From Bacteroidales bacterium (GTDB lineage: Bacteria > Bacteroidota > Bacteroidia > Bacteroidales > UBA932): 45,520 nucleotides of DNA. The stretch lies in contig JAEEOM010000053.1 in assembly GCA_016284265.1 (NCBI GenBank), forward strand, positions 1 to 45,520, given 5' to 3'. The notes beneath the pieces were generated by a model. It made no database searches, was not told where the DNA came from, and saw only the letters and a list, made by a program, of their open reading frames with translations. Position numbers and translations under genes: made by a program. Positions 34,450-41,647 of the stretch are shown piece after piece. How positions within the stretch are numbered: position 1 is the first letter of the stretch; every line of letters begins with the position of its first letter.

Positions 34450-36668
34450 AACGGATAACCGATACCGAAGTGGAGGGCACTGCCCCCCGTAAACCAATCA
34501 TTGATTCCCTTCCATTCCTGTACACTCGGATCGTAGAGCTGCAGGCCGAGGTCGAATCGCACCAGAATCAAGCCGAAATCGAGGCGCAGGCCGAATCCCC
34601 AGTCCAGGGCCATGCTCCGCGCCAGATCACTGAATGAGAAGAGGCTCCGTGGATCTCGCGAAACCCCGTCCAGATCGGCGCGGGCGATATTCCACACATT
34701 ACCAGCCTCCAGGAAAAGTGCTCCCTGAAGTTTCGACAGGATGGGGAAACGGAATTCGGCATCTGCCTCCAGGTGCATGTCGCCCGACTGATTGATAATC
34801 TTGAAGCTGGTATCGCGCGGTGCCATGCCCGGGCCCACTGCCCGTGCCCGCCAGCCACGCATACTGCCTGCCCCGCCGGCATAGAAGAGCTTCTCAAAAG
34901 GAAGGGAGATGGAGTTTCCATAAGAAACGCCCAATCCAGCCAAACCACGCAAAGCCAACGCGAACTGGTTTTCCTTTCCCAGCCGGAGTGTCTCCACGAC
35001 CTGGAGTTCTCCCCGCACATACTGGGAATATGGAAGGCCGAAAATGGTCCGATCCTTGGATCCACGCCCCTCCGATTTCAGGAGGTTACTGACCAGATTG
35101 GCCATATTGCCCGACACATCGAACTGAAAGCGGGTATAAAAGTAGGTGGTCTTCGGATTCACCGTGGCATTGGTGGTATAATAGAACATGCCTCCGCCAC
35201 CCAGGTCGAGGTGGCTTCGGAAGGAATTCTTCAGATAGGGGTCAGCAATTCCTCCGTAAAAATCTTCTTCAATGCGCGACGTCTGTACCGCGCTCAACTG
35301 GATGGGATAGATCTGGTAAAAGAAATGCTTGTCCACGTTCCAGCTGAAACCATAAGTGCCTGTGACGACATTCCGGGTATATTCCGGACGGTCCTGGAAA
35401 CTGTAGGAGAAATTGACATCCATCTGCGGAAGGTTAAGCCGGGGCATCTTCCAGACAAAGGCGGGGTACCACGGGATGCGCAATCCTGTCGAAACGGAAA
35501 ACTCGTTGGCACGCACCGGGGCGCTGAGCATGAACTGGAAGTTGCCGCGGAAGCCCAGCGAGAAAACCTCTCCCCCGCCGAAAAGGTTCTTGTGACTGTA
35601 GGACAGGGATGGTGTCACGCCGAAAAGCCCGGTGGAATTGAAGGAACCTTCAAGATTGACCTTCACGGACTGGAGACGGGCCTGCTGCAGCAGGATACGG
35701 CAATCTACCGCTGTCGAATCAGCCTCATTTTCCCGGAGCATCATGTTGACGCTGCTGAAGAGCGGAATACTGGCAAAGCGGTCATAGGTCCGGTTGATGC
35801 GCTCTTCACTGTAAGGTTCTCCAGGCGTGAGCTGGTTCAAGTTATGCAGGAAGTTCTGGCGGACGTGCATGCCCGGCTGCGGGATCAGGGCCACATTGCC
35901 AATCTTGTACTTTCGATGTTCCCGGGCGGACTCCTCGCTTTCGTTGCGGGTGTAGTTCTCGATGGCCATGATCAGGGACGCTGTGTCACGGACTGTGGAG
36001 GTATCGGCGTAGAAAAAGAAATAGTTCTTGGAGAACCCCCAATAACCGTTGTTCCGGAAATGCCGGGCCAGCCGTTCGCTCTCTCTTTCAAGGGATACTT
36101 CTGCCAGCGGATCTCCGGGACGAACCGTGAAATGGGCAGAATCAGCCGCCATCAGGGCAGCCAGTGCGGTATCGCGGACCCGGTAGGTGATGTCGGAGAT
36201 CGGGAAGCGCTTGCCCAGCGTCACATCGTACTGCACCTTGGCGATCTTCTTGCGGATTTTGGCGGAAGGCTCGATGGAGGAATCGTACCAGCCGTCGTAC
36301 TTCAAGTGGTCGAGCATACTCGTAACGGACTCTTCCACCAGCCCTTCATCAAACAGGACCGGTGGCTGCCCGACTTTCTGACAGAAGCGGTCCCATCCCC
36401 CGCCCTTCCCGTTCTGCCAGTTATAGACATAGAGCAGCGGGCTCACCATCCCCAGGAAGCCGCTGTTGGGCTTTTGCTTGATATAGGGTTCCAACGAGGA
36501 GGCATTGTATGGGTCGTCTTTTCTGGCCCCTGCGACAATGGTAACTTTATTGTCGGCCAACCGGGCTTCATCATCGGCCAGGACACGCGTGGTCGAGCAA
36601 CCGGCCAGCCCCAGTCCCGAAAGGACGGCCAGCAGCAGAAGTCCGATCCACGTTGTTGTCTTTGTCAT
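34446..36668 (-). CDS. tamL: TamL-type BamA-family outer-membrane lipoprotein
   Basis: 740 aa. N-terminus is a lipoprotein signal (TWIGLLLLAVLSGLGLAGC), which marks TamL, the Bacteroidota lipoprotein form of TamA, over BamA itself. POTRA-like region follows (about 40-330: LADNKVTIVAG, FPISDITYRVRDT, RNNGYWGFSKNYFFFYAD, FASIPLFSSVNMML), then a beta-barrel with the Omp85 motif GGAGSMRGWRARAVGPG and a final aromatic, GIGYPF. It probably works with a TamB protein, not in the window, in outer-membrane assembly. An in-frame TTG at 36677 is rejected because it lies inside the -7 box. Convergent with the upstream-numbered lipoprotein gene, 4-nt overlap at the ends. Confidence 0.88.
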   Translation of the reverse strand: MTKTTTWIGLLLLAVLSGLGLAGCSTTRVLADDEARLADNKVTIVAGARKDDPYNASSLEPYIKQKPNSGFLGMVSPLLYVYNWQNGKGGGWDRFCQKVGQPPVLFDEGLVEESVTSMLDHLKYDGWYDSSIEPSAKIRKKIAKVQYDVTLGKRFPISDITYRVRDTALAALMAADSAHFTVRPGDPLAEVSLERESERLARHFRNNGYWGFSKNYFFFYADTSTVRDTASLIMAIENYTRNESEESAREHRKYKIGNVALIPQPGMHVRQNFLHNLNQLTPGEPYSEERINRTYDRFASIPLFSSVNMMLRENEADSTAVDCRILLQQARLQSVKVNLEGSFNSTGLFGVTPSLSYSHKNLFGGGEVFSLGFRGNFQFMLSAPVRANEFSVSTGLRIPWYPAFVWKMPRLNLPQMDVNFSYSFQDRPEYTRNVVTGTYGFSWNVDKHFFYQIYPIQLSAVQTSRIEEDFYGGIADPYLKNSFRSHLDLGGGGMFYYTTNATVNPKTTYFYTRFQFDVSGNMANLVSNLLKSEGRGSKDRTIFGLPYSQYVRGELQVVETLRLGKENQFALALRGLAGLGVSYGNSISLPFEKLFYAGGAGSMRGWRARAVGPGMAPRDTSFKIINQSGDMHLEADAEFRFPILSKLQGALFLEAGNVWNIARADLDGVSRDPRSLFSFSDLARSMALDWGFGLRLDFGLILVRFDLGLQLYDPSVQEWKGINDWFTGGSALHFGIGYPF

Positions 36669-36674
36669 AACTGA

Positions 36675-36682
36675 CAAATATA
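36675..36682 (-). promoter_or_regulatory. -7 box for tamL
   Basis: Minus-strand TATATTTG fits TAnnTTTG and ends 6 nt before ATG 36668, so the mRNA would be leaderless or nearly so. The region where a -33 box should be is occupied by the repeat at 36693-36721. Confidence 0.45.
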
Positions 36683-36692
36683 CAAAAAAATT

Positions 36693-36721
36693 CCGTCATC
36701 TCCGGTTTGACCGGGCATCTC
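36693..36721. repeat. palindromic unit at the trmH-family 3' end
   Basis: A 29-nt copy of the GAGATGCCCGGTCAA...ATGACGG unit on the minus strand, differing from 16176-16204 at three positions. It supplies the last codons (DARSNRR) and the stop TGA of the TrmH-family gene and abuts the tamL promoter. Confidence 0.85.
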
Positions 36722-37481
36722 TTCTCCGGAATTCGGCGCAGGTGATGGCGGCAGCTACGGCCACATTGAGGGATTCGCTGGTGTGGGCCTCCGGCGGGAA
36801 CGGCGGGATAAAAAGTTTCCGGGTAACGACGGAGGCCACTTCGGGCGAGATGCCGTTGGCTTCGGAGCCCATGACAACGATGCCGCCCCGGGTCAAGGGC
36901 GCCTCATAGATATTGTCCCCTTCCAAGAAAGTCCCATATACAACCATAGCCTGACGCTCCGTTGCGCTCTGGTATTTCGTTCCGCTCGCAGAAAAAATGC
37001 TCGCGTCCCGAAATACCACCCGCTCCACTTCGCTCTTTAAATCACAATAGTGCACGCGGACACGGAAGATGGCACCCATCGTAGCTTGCACGACTTTCGG
37101 GTTGTACAGTTCGACGGTGTCGTCGGAAGCCAGAATCTGCCGGATGCCGAACCAGTCGGCAATCCGCAGGATCGTACCCAGATTCCCGGGGTCACGAATG
37201 CCGTCAAGTGCGAGGACCAGTTCGTCGGGAGCGATGACGGGCGCTGCAGGAGCGGGGCGGCGGACGACAGCCAGGGCCGGTGACGGATGGGTCAGCTGGC
37301 TGATGCGGGCCATTGTCTCCTCGCCGATCTCCTCGACCCGGAAATGCCGGACAACTTCAAAACCAGACTGAAGCGCCTCTTCCACCAGTTTTTCGCCTTC
37401 AACGACAAAAAGGCCCCGCTCATCCCGGAACTTTTTCTGTCCCAGTGCCTTGATTTCCTTAATCTCGTTCTTCGACAGCAT
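36696..37481 (-). CDS. TrmH/SpoU-family RNA 2'-O-methyltransferase with in-frame insertion
   Basis: 261 aa. N-terminal RNA-binding part (SKNEIKEIKALGQKKFR, FVVEGEKLVEEAL), then the SPOUT core: motif 1 LDGIRDPGNLGTILRIADWF, motif 2 IVVMGSEANGIS, motif 3 PFPPEAHTSESLNVAVAAAI. It methylates ribose of a tRNA or rRNA nucleotide; the target is unknown. Two oddities: residues of about 149-176 (VVFRDASIFSASGTKYQ) between HYCDL and VVYGTFLEG are encoded by a hairpin element, and the basic tail RRDARSNRR is encoded by a dispersed repeat. Start ATG 37481 (MLSKNEIKEI) is family-like; the frame to 37538 would overlap rfbB. It is 13 nt from the rfbB stop. Confidence 0.88.
   Translation of the reverse strand: MLSKNEIKEIKALGQKKFRDERGLFVVEGEKLVEEALQSGFEVVRHFRVEEIGEETMARISQLTHPSPALAVVRRPAPAAPVIAPDELVLALDGIRDPGNLGTILRIADWFGIRQILASDDTVELYNPKVVQATMGAIFRVRVHYCDLKSEVERVVFRDASIFSASGTKYQSATERQAMVVYGTFLEGDNIYEAPLTRGGIVVMGSEANGISPEVASVVTRKLFIPPFPPEAHTSESLNVAVAAAITCAEFRRRDARSNRR
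36955..37036. repeat. hairpin element with flanking direct repeats inside the trmH-family gene
   Basis: TGGTATTTCG (36970-36979) pairs perfectly with CGAAATACCA (37009-37018). Outside it lie direct repeats of 16 nt, CGCTCCGTTGCGCTCT (36955-36970) and CGCTCCACTTCGCTCT (37021-37036), matching at 13 of 16. The reading frame crosses it without a stop. Confidence 0.75.
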
Positions 37482-37494
37482 GATCGATGACAGG

Positions 37495-38742
37495 TTATCG
37501 ATTCCTGTACATATCTTCGTAATATTTCTGGTAATCACCGGAAGTTACGTTGTCCATCCAGGCCTGGTTGTCGAGATACCAGCGGACGGTCCGTTCGATG
37601 CCTTCTTCGAATTGGAGAGAGGGTTCCCAGCCGAGTTCGTGCTGCAGTTTTGAAGAATCGATGGCATACCGGAGGTCATGGCCGGCGCGGTCGGTTACAT
37701 AGGTGATCAGAGAGTCGCTCGTGCCTTCCGGGTTGCCCAGCAGGCGGTCCACTGTTTTGATGAGCACTTTGATCAGGTCGATGTTCTTCCACTCGTTGAA
37801 CCCGCCGATGTTGTAGGTCTCGGCCACTTTCCCTTCGTGGAAAATCAGGTCGATGGCCCGGGCATGGTCTTCCACATAAAGCCAATCGCGCACGTTCTCG
37901 CCTTTTCCATACACCGGGAGGGGCTTGCCGTGGCGGATATTGTTGATGAACAACGGAATCAGTTTTTCGGGGAACTGATACGGGCCGTAGTTGTTCGAAC
38001 AGTTGGTCACGACAACGGGCAGGCCGTAGGTATCATGGTAGGCACGCACAAAGTGGTCGCTCGATGCCTTGGCGGCGCTATAAGGGCTGTGCGGCTGGTA
38101 TTTGAGGTCTTCGGTGAAGAACTTCGTGCCATAGGCCAGGTGATGTTTCCCGCTCGATGCCTTCGTCGTGAACGGCGGCTCCACGCCTTCCGGATCGGTG
38201 ATCTCCAGAGCGCCATAGACTTCATCCGTCGAGATATGATAGAACCTGCACGCAATGGATTCCGTTGCCGGAGAGTCACCTTCACATCCGCTACGGCTAC
38301 CCGCACAGGCCTCCCCGCAAAAACTCCGTGAAGGGGACTCTCCGGCAGCGGAGTCTGAGGCCACGGGAAGGCGATAGGCGTGTGGCTGCCAGTAGCGGCG
38401 GGCGGCCTCCAGCAAAGTGAGGGTACCCATCACATTGGTCTTGGCAAAAGTGAACGGATCCTTGATCGAGCGGTCCACGTGGCTTTCTGCCGCCAGGTGA
38501 ATCACCCCATCCACCTTTTCATCCTGCATCAACTTCGATACACGCTCGAAATCACAGATGTCCATCTTGACGAACTGATAGTTGGGCTTGTCTTCAATGT
38601 CCTTGAGGTTCGCCAGATTGCCCGCATAGGTGAGTTTGTCGAGGTTGATGATCCTGTATTCCGGATACTTGTTCACAAATAAGCGGACGACGTGCGATCC
38701 GATGAATCCGGCGCCGCCGGTGATGACGATGGTGCGTTTCAT
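37495..38742 (-). CDS. rfbB: dTDP-glucose 4,6-dehydratase with in-frame insertion
   Basis: 415 aa, extended short-chain dehydrogenase; second step of dTDP-rhamnose synthesis for surface polysaccharide. Seen: VITGGAGFIGSHVVR (NAD), NLDKLTYAGNL, HLAAESHVDRSI, ISTDEVYG, the catalytic YSAAKASSDH, NNYGPYQFPEKLIPL, DWLYVEDHARAI. The family is usually 350-380 aa; the surplus is the stretch between LLEAARRYW and RFYHISTDE, about residues 120-165 (GESPSRSFCGEACAG and others), encoded by a hairpin element. It lies in a surface loop that varies in length in known enzymes, so activity may survive (inference). No other rml genes in the window. The TrmH-family gene follows 13 nt downstream. Confidence 0.93.
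   Translation of the reverse strand: MKRTIVITGGAGFIGSHVVRLFVNKYPEYRIINLDKLTYAGNLANLKDIEDKPNYQFVKMDICDFERVSKLMQDEKVDGVIHLAAESHVDRSIKDPFTFAKTNVMGTLTLLEAARRYWQPHAYRLPVASDSAAGESPSRSFCGEACAGSRSGCEGDSPATESIACRFYHISTDEVYGALEITDPEGVEPPFTTKASSGKHHLAYGTKFFTEDLKYQPHSPYSAAKASSDHFVRAYHDTYGLPVVVTNCSNNYGPYQFPEKLIPLFINNIRHGKPLPVYGKGENVRDWLYVEDHARAIDLIFHEGKVAETYNIGGFNEWKNIDLIKVLIKTVDRLLGNPEGTSDSLITYVTDRAGHDLRYAIDSSKLQHELGWEPSLQFEEGIERTVRWYLDNQAWMDNVTSGDYQKYYEDMYRNR
38258..38355. repeat. 98-bp hairpin element inside rfbB
   Basis: Arms 38258-38285 and 38328-38355 (28 nt each) are inverted repeats with three mismatches; the core TGCCGGAGAGTC is perfect. Loop of 42 nt contains CCGCAAAAACTCC (38315-38327), similar to the GCGGAAAAAC part of the palindrome at 28490-28499. 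The rfbB frame passes through it with no stop. Confidence 0.85.
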
Positions 38743-38772
38743 AAGTTTCTTCGCTGGTGAAAGTTCAGTTTA

Positions 38773-38780
38773 CAAATTTA
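38773..38780 (-). promoter_or_regulatory. -7 box for rfbB
   Basis: Minus-strand TAAATTTG fits TAnnTTTG; leader about 25 nt to ATG 38742. Nothing else is seen in the 57-bp gap to the GH13 gene. Confidence 0.4.
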
Positions 38781-38799
38781 AGCATTTTTCCTTGCGACA

Positions 38800-40305
38800 C
38801 TACCGCGACACGTCAAGGCGCATGTAGTCGTGGGCGGCGACATGGAAATGGACGAGATGTCCGGTCGGAGCCGGACATGCGGGAATATCAGCGTGCAGCG
38901 GAACGCCGAAATAATGGTACGCCTCGCGAGGAATGAAGACATCGACATCGACCGGATGGTCGGCGAAGTTGGCCACGATGGCCATGACGCTGCCGGCATA
39001 GCCGCGCATCCAGGCAAACTGGCGGGCGGCATCGAAATGGTCGGAGGTCGGATTGACGTACATCAGGTCGAAGGTCTTTCCTTTGGAAAAAATGGCGTCG
39101 CCGGTGGCAATCCGAAGCAGACGGCAATATTCCTTATAGACGACTGTTTCCTCGACCGTGAGCCGGTCTGAAAGGAAGCGGCGCACGGACGGAACAGCGC
39201 AATAATCAAAGATGGAAGTACGGCCGTCCACGCCGCTGAAACCTTCGGCTTCCATACCCCGCTCACCGAACTCCTGCCCGAAGTAGAGCAGGAACGAAGC
39301 CGTGTTGAAGAGCAACGAAACGGCCAGGGCCGGGAAGGCGGCCTTGCCGCTGCCGGCAAAGAAATCGGAAGCCACGCGCTGCTCGTCGTGGTTCTCCAGG
39401 AAATTGAGCATCCGGGGCTGCAGGTCGCCCAGAAACTGCCACTCCTGCGTGAGGCAGGAAGCGGGCCGTTCACCCCGCACCACGCCGCGCAATGCATCGT
39501 AAAACCCGGACTTGTCGTAGAGCAGGTCGAAACCGGCGTCCGCATATTTCCGGTAATTCTCCTTGCCATACACTTCAGCGACAAAGAACAAGTCGGGCCG
39601 GTCGGTGCGAAGTGCCCGGAAAGCCCAGTCGAAGAATTCGGCGGGCACCAGTTCCACCATGTCACAGCGGAAGCCATCCACGCCTTTCCCGACCCAGAAT
39701 TTGAGGACAGCAAGCATCTTGCTCCAGGTGCTGCGCTGCTCATAGTTGAGTTTGACCGTGTCATACCAGTCGGTCACGGACGGCCAGGCATGAAAAACGT
39801 TGTTTCCCGTCGCCAAAGCAGGATTCTCCACGTAGGAACTATGGAGCGACTCAGGCAGATGCAGCGGCTCTCCCAGCGGATAGAAGTTCTCTGGCGTGAA
39901 ATAGCTGTGGTACTGGCGGAACACGTGGTTGGGAATGAAGTCGAGGATGACTTTCATTCCGGCCCGGTGCGTCCGTTCCACCAACGCTTCAAATTCGGCC
40001 ATCCGGTTGTCGAAATTGACGGCCAGGGCGGGATCGACGTCAAACCAGTTACGGATGGCGTAGGGCGAACCGGCCTCGCCCTTGACCAGCGAGGGGTCGC
40101 AGTCCGGAAGGGTCCGGAAATGGGTACGGGTCGCGTGTGAGATGACACCGGTGTACCACACGGCGCCGACGGAGAGCTTCTTGAGTTTGAGCAGCATCTC
40201 GTCGGTGATGTCGTTGAACTTGCCCGACCCGTTTTTGGCATAAGAGCCTCCGGGAACGCACGTCCGGTTCCCGAAGGCTCTCAAGAGCAACTGATAGATG
40301 ATCAC
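38800..40305 (-). CDS. cytoplasmic GH13 alpha-amylase-family glycosidase
   Basis: 501 aa, no signal peptide. GH13 barrel motifs: MKVILDFIPNHV (region I), GVDGFRCDMVEL with nucleophile Asp215 (region II), LFFVAEVYG with acid/base Glu244 (region III) and FLENHDEQR with Asp307 (region IV). A short beta C-terminal domain ends the protein. It probably acts on alpha-glucan or maltodextrin inside the cell; exact specificity is unknown. The start is GTG 40305, 1 nt after the stop of the phosphofructokinase gene; no ATG lies nearby and MIIYQLLLRAFG begins the barrel directly. Probably co-transcribed with the phosphofructokinase gene. Confidence 0.88.
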   Translation of the reverse strand: MIIYQLLLRAFGNRTCVPGGSYAKNGSGKFNDITDEMLLKLKKLSVGAVWYTGVISHATRTHFRTLPDCDPSLVKGEAGSPYAIRNWFDVDPALAVNFDNRMAEFEALVERTHRAGMKVILDFIPNHVFRQYHSYFTPENFYPLGEPLHLPESLHSSYVENPALATGNNVFHAWPSVTDWYDTVKLNYEQRSTWSKMLAVLKFWVGKGVDGFRCDMVELVPAEFFDWAFRALRTDRPDLFFVAEVYGKENYRKYADAGFDLLYDKSGFYDALRGVVRGERPASCLTQEWQFLGDLQPRMLNFLENHDEQRVASDFFAGSGKAAFPALAVSLLFNTASFLLYFGQEFGERGMEAEGFSGVDGRTSIFDYCAVPSVRRFLSDRLTVEETVVYKEYCRLLRIATGDAIFSKGKTFDLMYVNPTSDHFDAARQFAWMRGYAGSVMAIVANFADHPVDVDVFIPREAYHYFGVPLHADIPACPAPTGHLVHFHVAAHDYMRLDVSR

Positions 40306-40306
40306 G

Positions 40307-41548
40307 CTAGTCTCTCTCCCAGTTCAGGATCTTGTAGAAGTCGTATTCTTCAGGATTGGGAACATACTGCCGGGCGCCTTCATAGTCGCGCGGGGTAATG
40401 TAGTTGAGCAGGTGTTTGTAAACCACCTGGGCCTGGTCGCCGTCGATGTCCACGAGCCGCGGCGGGATCTTGCCCGTCTCGGGATCCTGCAGTTCTTCGA
40501 GATAGAGCGGACGGATGGTGCCGATCTGGTCGACGAACACCATGCAGCCAGTCTCGCCCTTCTTGAAAAGTTCATATACGCCGGCACCGAGCTGTGAGCA
40601 GTAGAAGAGGTCGTAGGCGATGGGCTGCTGGCAGCGGATATCGTAGCCGATCTCCACCGGGCGCGTCTTGATCTTCAAACCCAGCTCCTTGAGCTTGATC
40701 TCGAGCATGTCGTTGAACAACTGAGCCTTGGAGATCTTGCCAAGTTCCGGATGACCGTGGTCGTCATAGGTAAACTTGATGCCGGTCTCCTTGAGCTGCT
40801 CGTCGCTGAGCATGTGGAACACACCCTCAGATACGATGATACCACCGTAGGCAATGCCACGCAGTCTGCGTTTGATGATGGCGCTGATGGAGAGACGGAG
40901 GATCTTGTCAACGGTAATCTCGGTCTTGTTGAACATCTCGGGGATGATGATCATCGGGTAGTGGCACGAAGCGCCGATACCCATAGCCAGGTGGCCGGCA
41001 CTGCGGCCCATGGCGGACACGATGAACCAGTTTCCGGAGGTGCGGGCGTCCTCGTACACGGTCGTCGCGATACGGGTGCCTTCCGCTTTGGCAGAGTTGT
41101 AACCGAAGGTCGGGGCGTTCATCGGCAGCGGGAGGTCGTTGTCGATGGTCTTGGGCACATGGATGTTCTGGACGGGATATTTCTTCTCGCGCAGGAATTT
41201 TCCGATACGGTTGGCCGTCGAGGCCGTATCATCGCCGCCGATGGTGACCAGCAGACGGATGTTGTTCTCCTGGAAGAATTTCAGATTGAAATAGCGGTCA
41301 AAATCTTCCTGGGTCGGCTTGTAACGGCTCATCTGCAAGTAGGAGCCGCCGCGGTTGAAGATAGCGTCCGCCAGCGCGAAGTTGAATTCGATGAAGTTCG
41401 GGGATGCGGAGAAAAGGCCGGAATAGCCGCCATGCAGGCCGAGTACGCGGTAACCTTCCGCCATGAAAGCCTTTGCGATCGTCCCTTCCACGGTATTGAT
41501 GCCGGGAGCCGGGCCGCCGCCCGCCAAAATAACAATAGATTCCTTCAT
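40307..41548 (-). CDS. PPi-type 6-phosphofructokinase
   Basis: 413 aa, cytoplasmic. It phosphorylates fructose 6-phosphate. Seen: VILAGGGPAPGINTV, TIGGDDTAST and PKTIDNDLPLP, then MGRSAGHLAMGIG and RPVEIGYDIRCQQP. ATP-dependent enzymes carry GGDGS and PGTIDND; the Asp in GGDD and the Lys in PKTIDND are the marks of PPi-dependent enzymes, so PPi is the likely donor (established for the family, not tested here). Start ATG 41548 (MKESIVILAGGGP); the longer frame to 41590 overlaps the -7 box. It has a leader of about 33 nt. Confidence 0.93.
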   Translation of the reverse strand: MKESIVILAGGGPAPGINTVEGTIAKAFMAEGYRVLGLHGGYSGLFSASPNFIEFNFALADAIFNRGGSYLQMSRYKPTQEDFDRYFNLKFFQENNIRLLVTIGGDDTASTANRIGKFLREKKYPVQNIHVPKTIDNDLPLPMNAPTFGYNSAKAEGTRIATTVYEDARTSGNWFIVSAMGRSAGHLAMGIGASCHYPMIIIPEMFNKTEITVDKILRLSISAIIKRRLRGIAYGGIIVSEGVFHMLSDEQLKETGIKFTYDDHGHPELGKISKAQLFNDMLEIKLKELGLKIKTRPVEIGYDIRCQQPIAYDLFYCSQLGAGVYELFKKGETGCMVFVDQIGTIRPLYLEELQDPETGKIPPRLVDIDGDQAQVVYKHLLNYITPRDYEGARQYVPNPEEYDFYKILNWERD

Positions 41549-41587
41549 AATGGTATGATGTAAATTATCTCGCAGTTTTTGACCTCG

Positions 41588-41595
41588 CAAAGATA
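41588..41595 (-). promoter_or_regulatory. -7 box for the phosphofructokinase gene
   Basis: Minus-strand TATCTTTG fits TAnnTTTG, 39 nt before ATG 41548. Divergent from the ligA promoter. Confidence 0.5.
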
Positions 41596-41617
41596 TGCTT
41601 TTTTGACAAAATATCGC

Positions 41618-41625
41618 TATTTTTG
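41618..41625 (+). promoter_or_regulatory. -7 box for ligA
   Basis: TATTTTTG fits TAnnTTTG. ATG 41633 lies only 7 nt after it, ATG 41648 22 nt after it; the latter is preferred as start. Confidence 0.45.
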
Positions 41626-41647
41626 TAGTTTAATGCAGGATTATACC

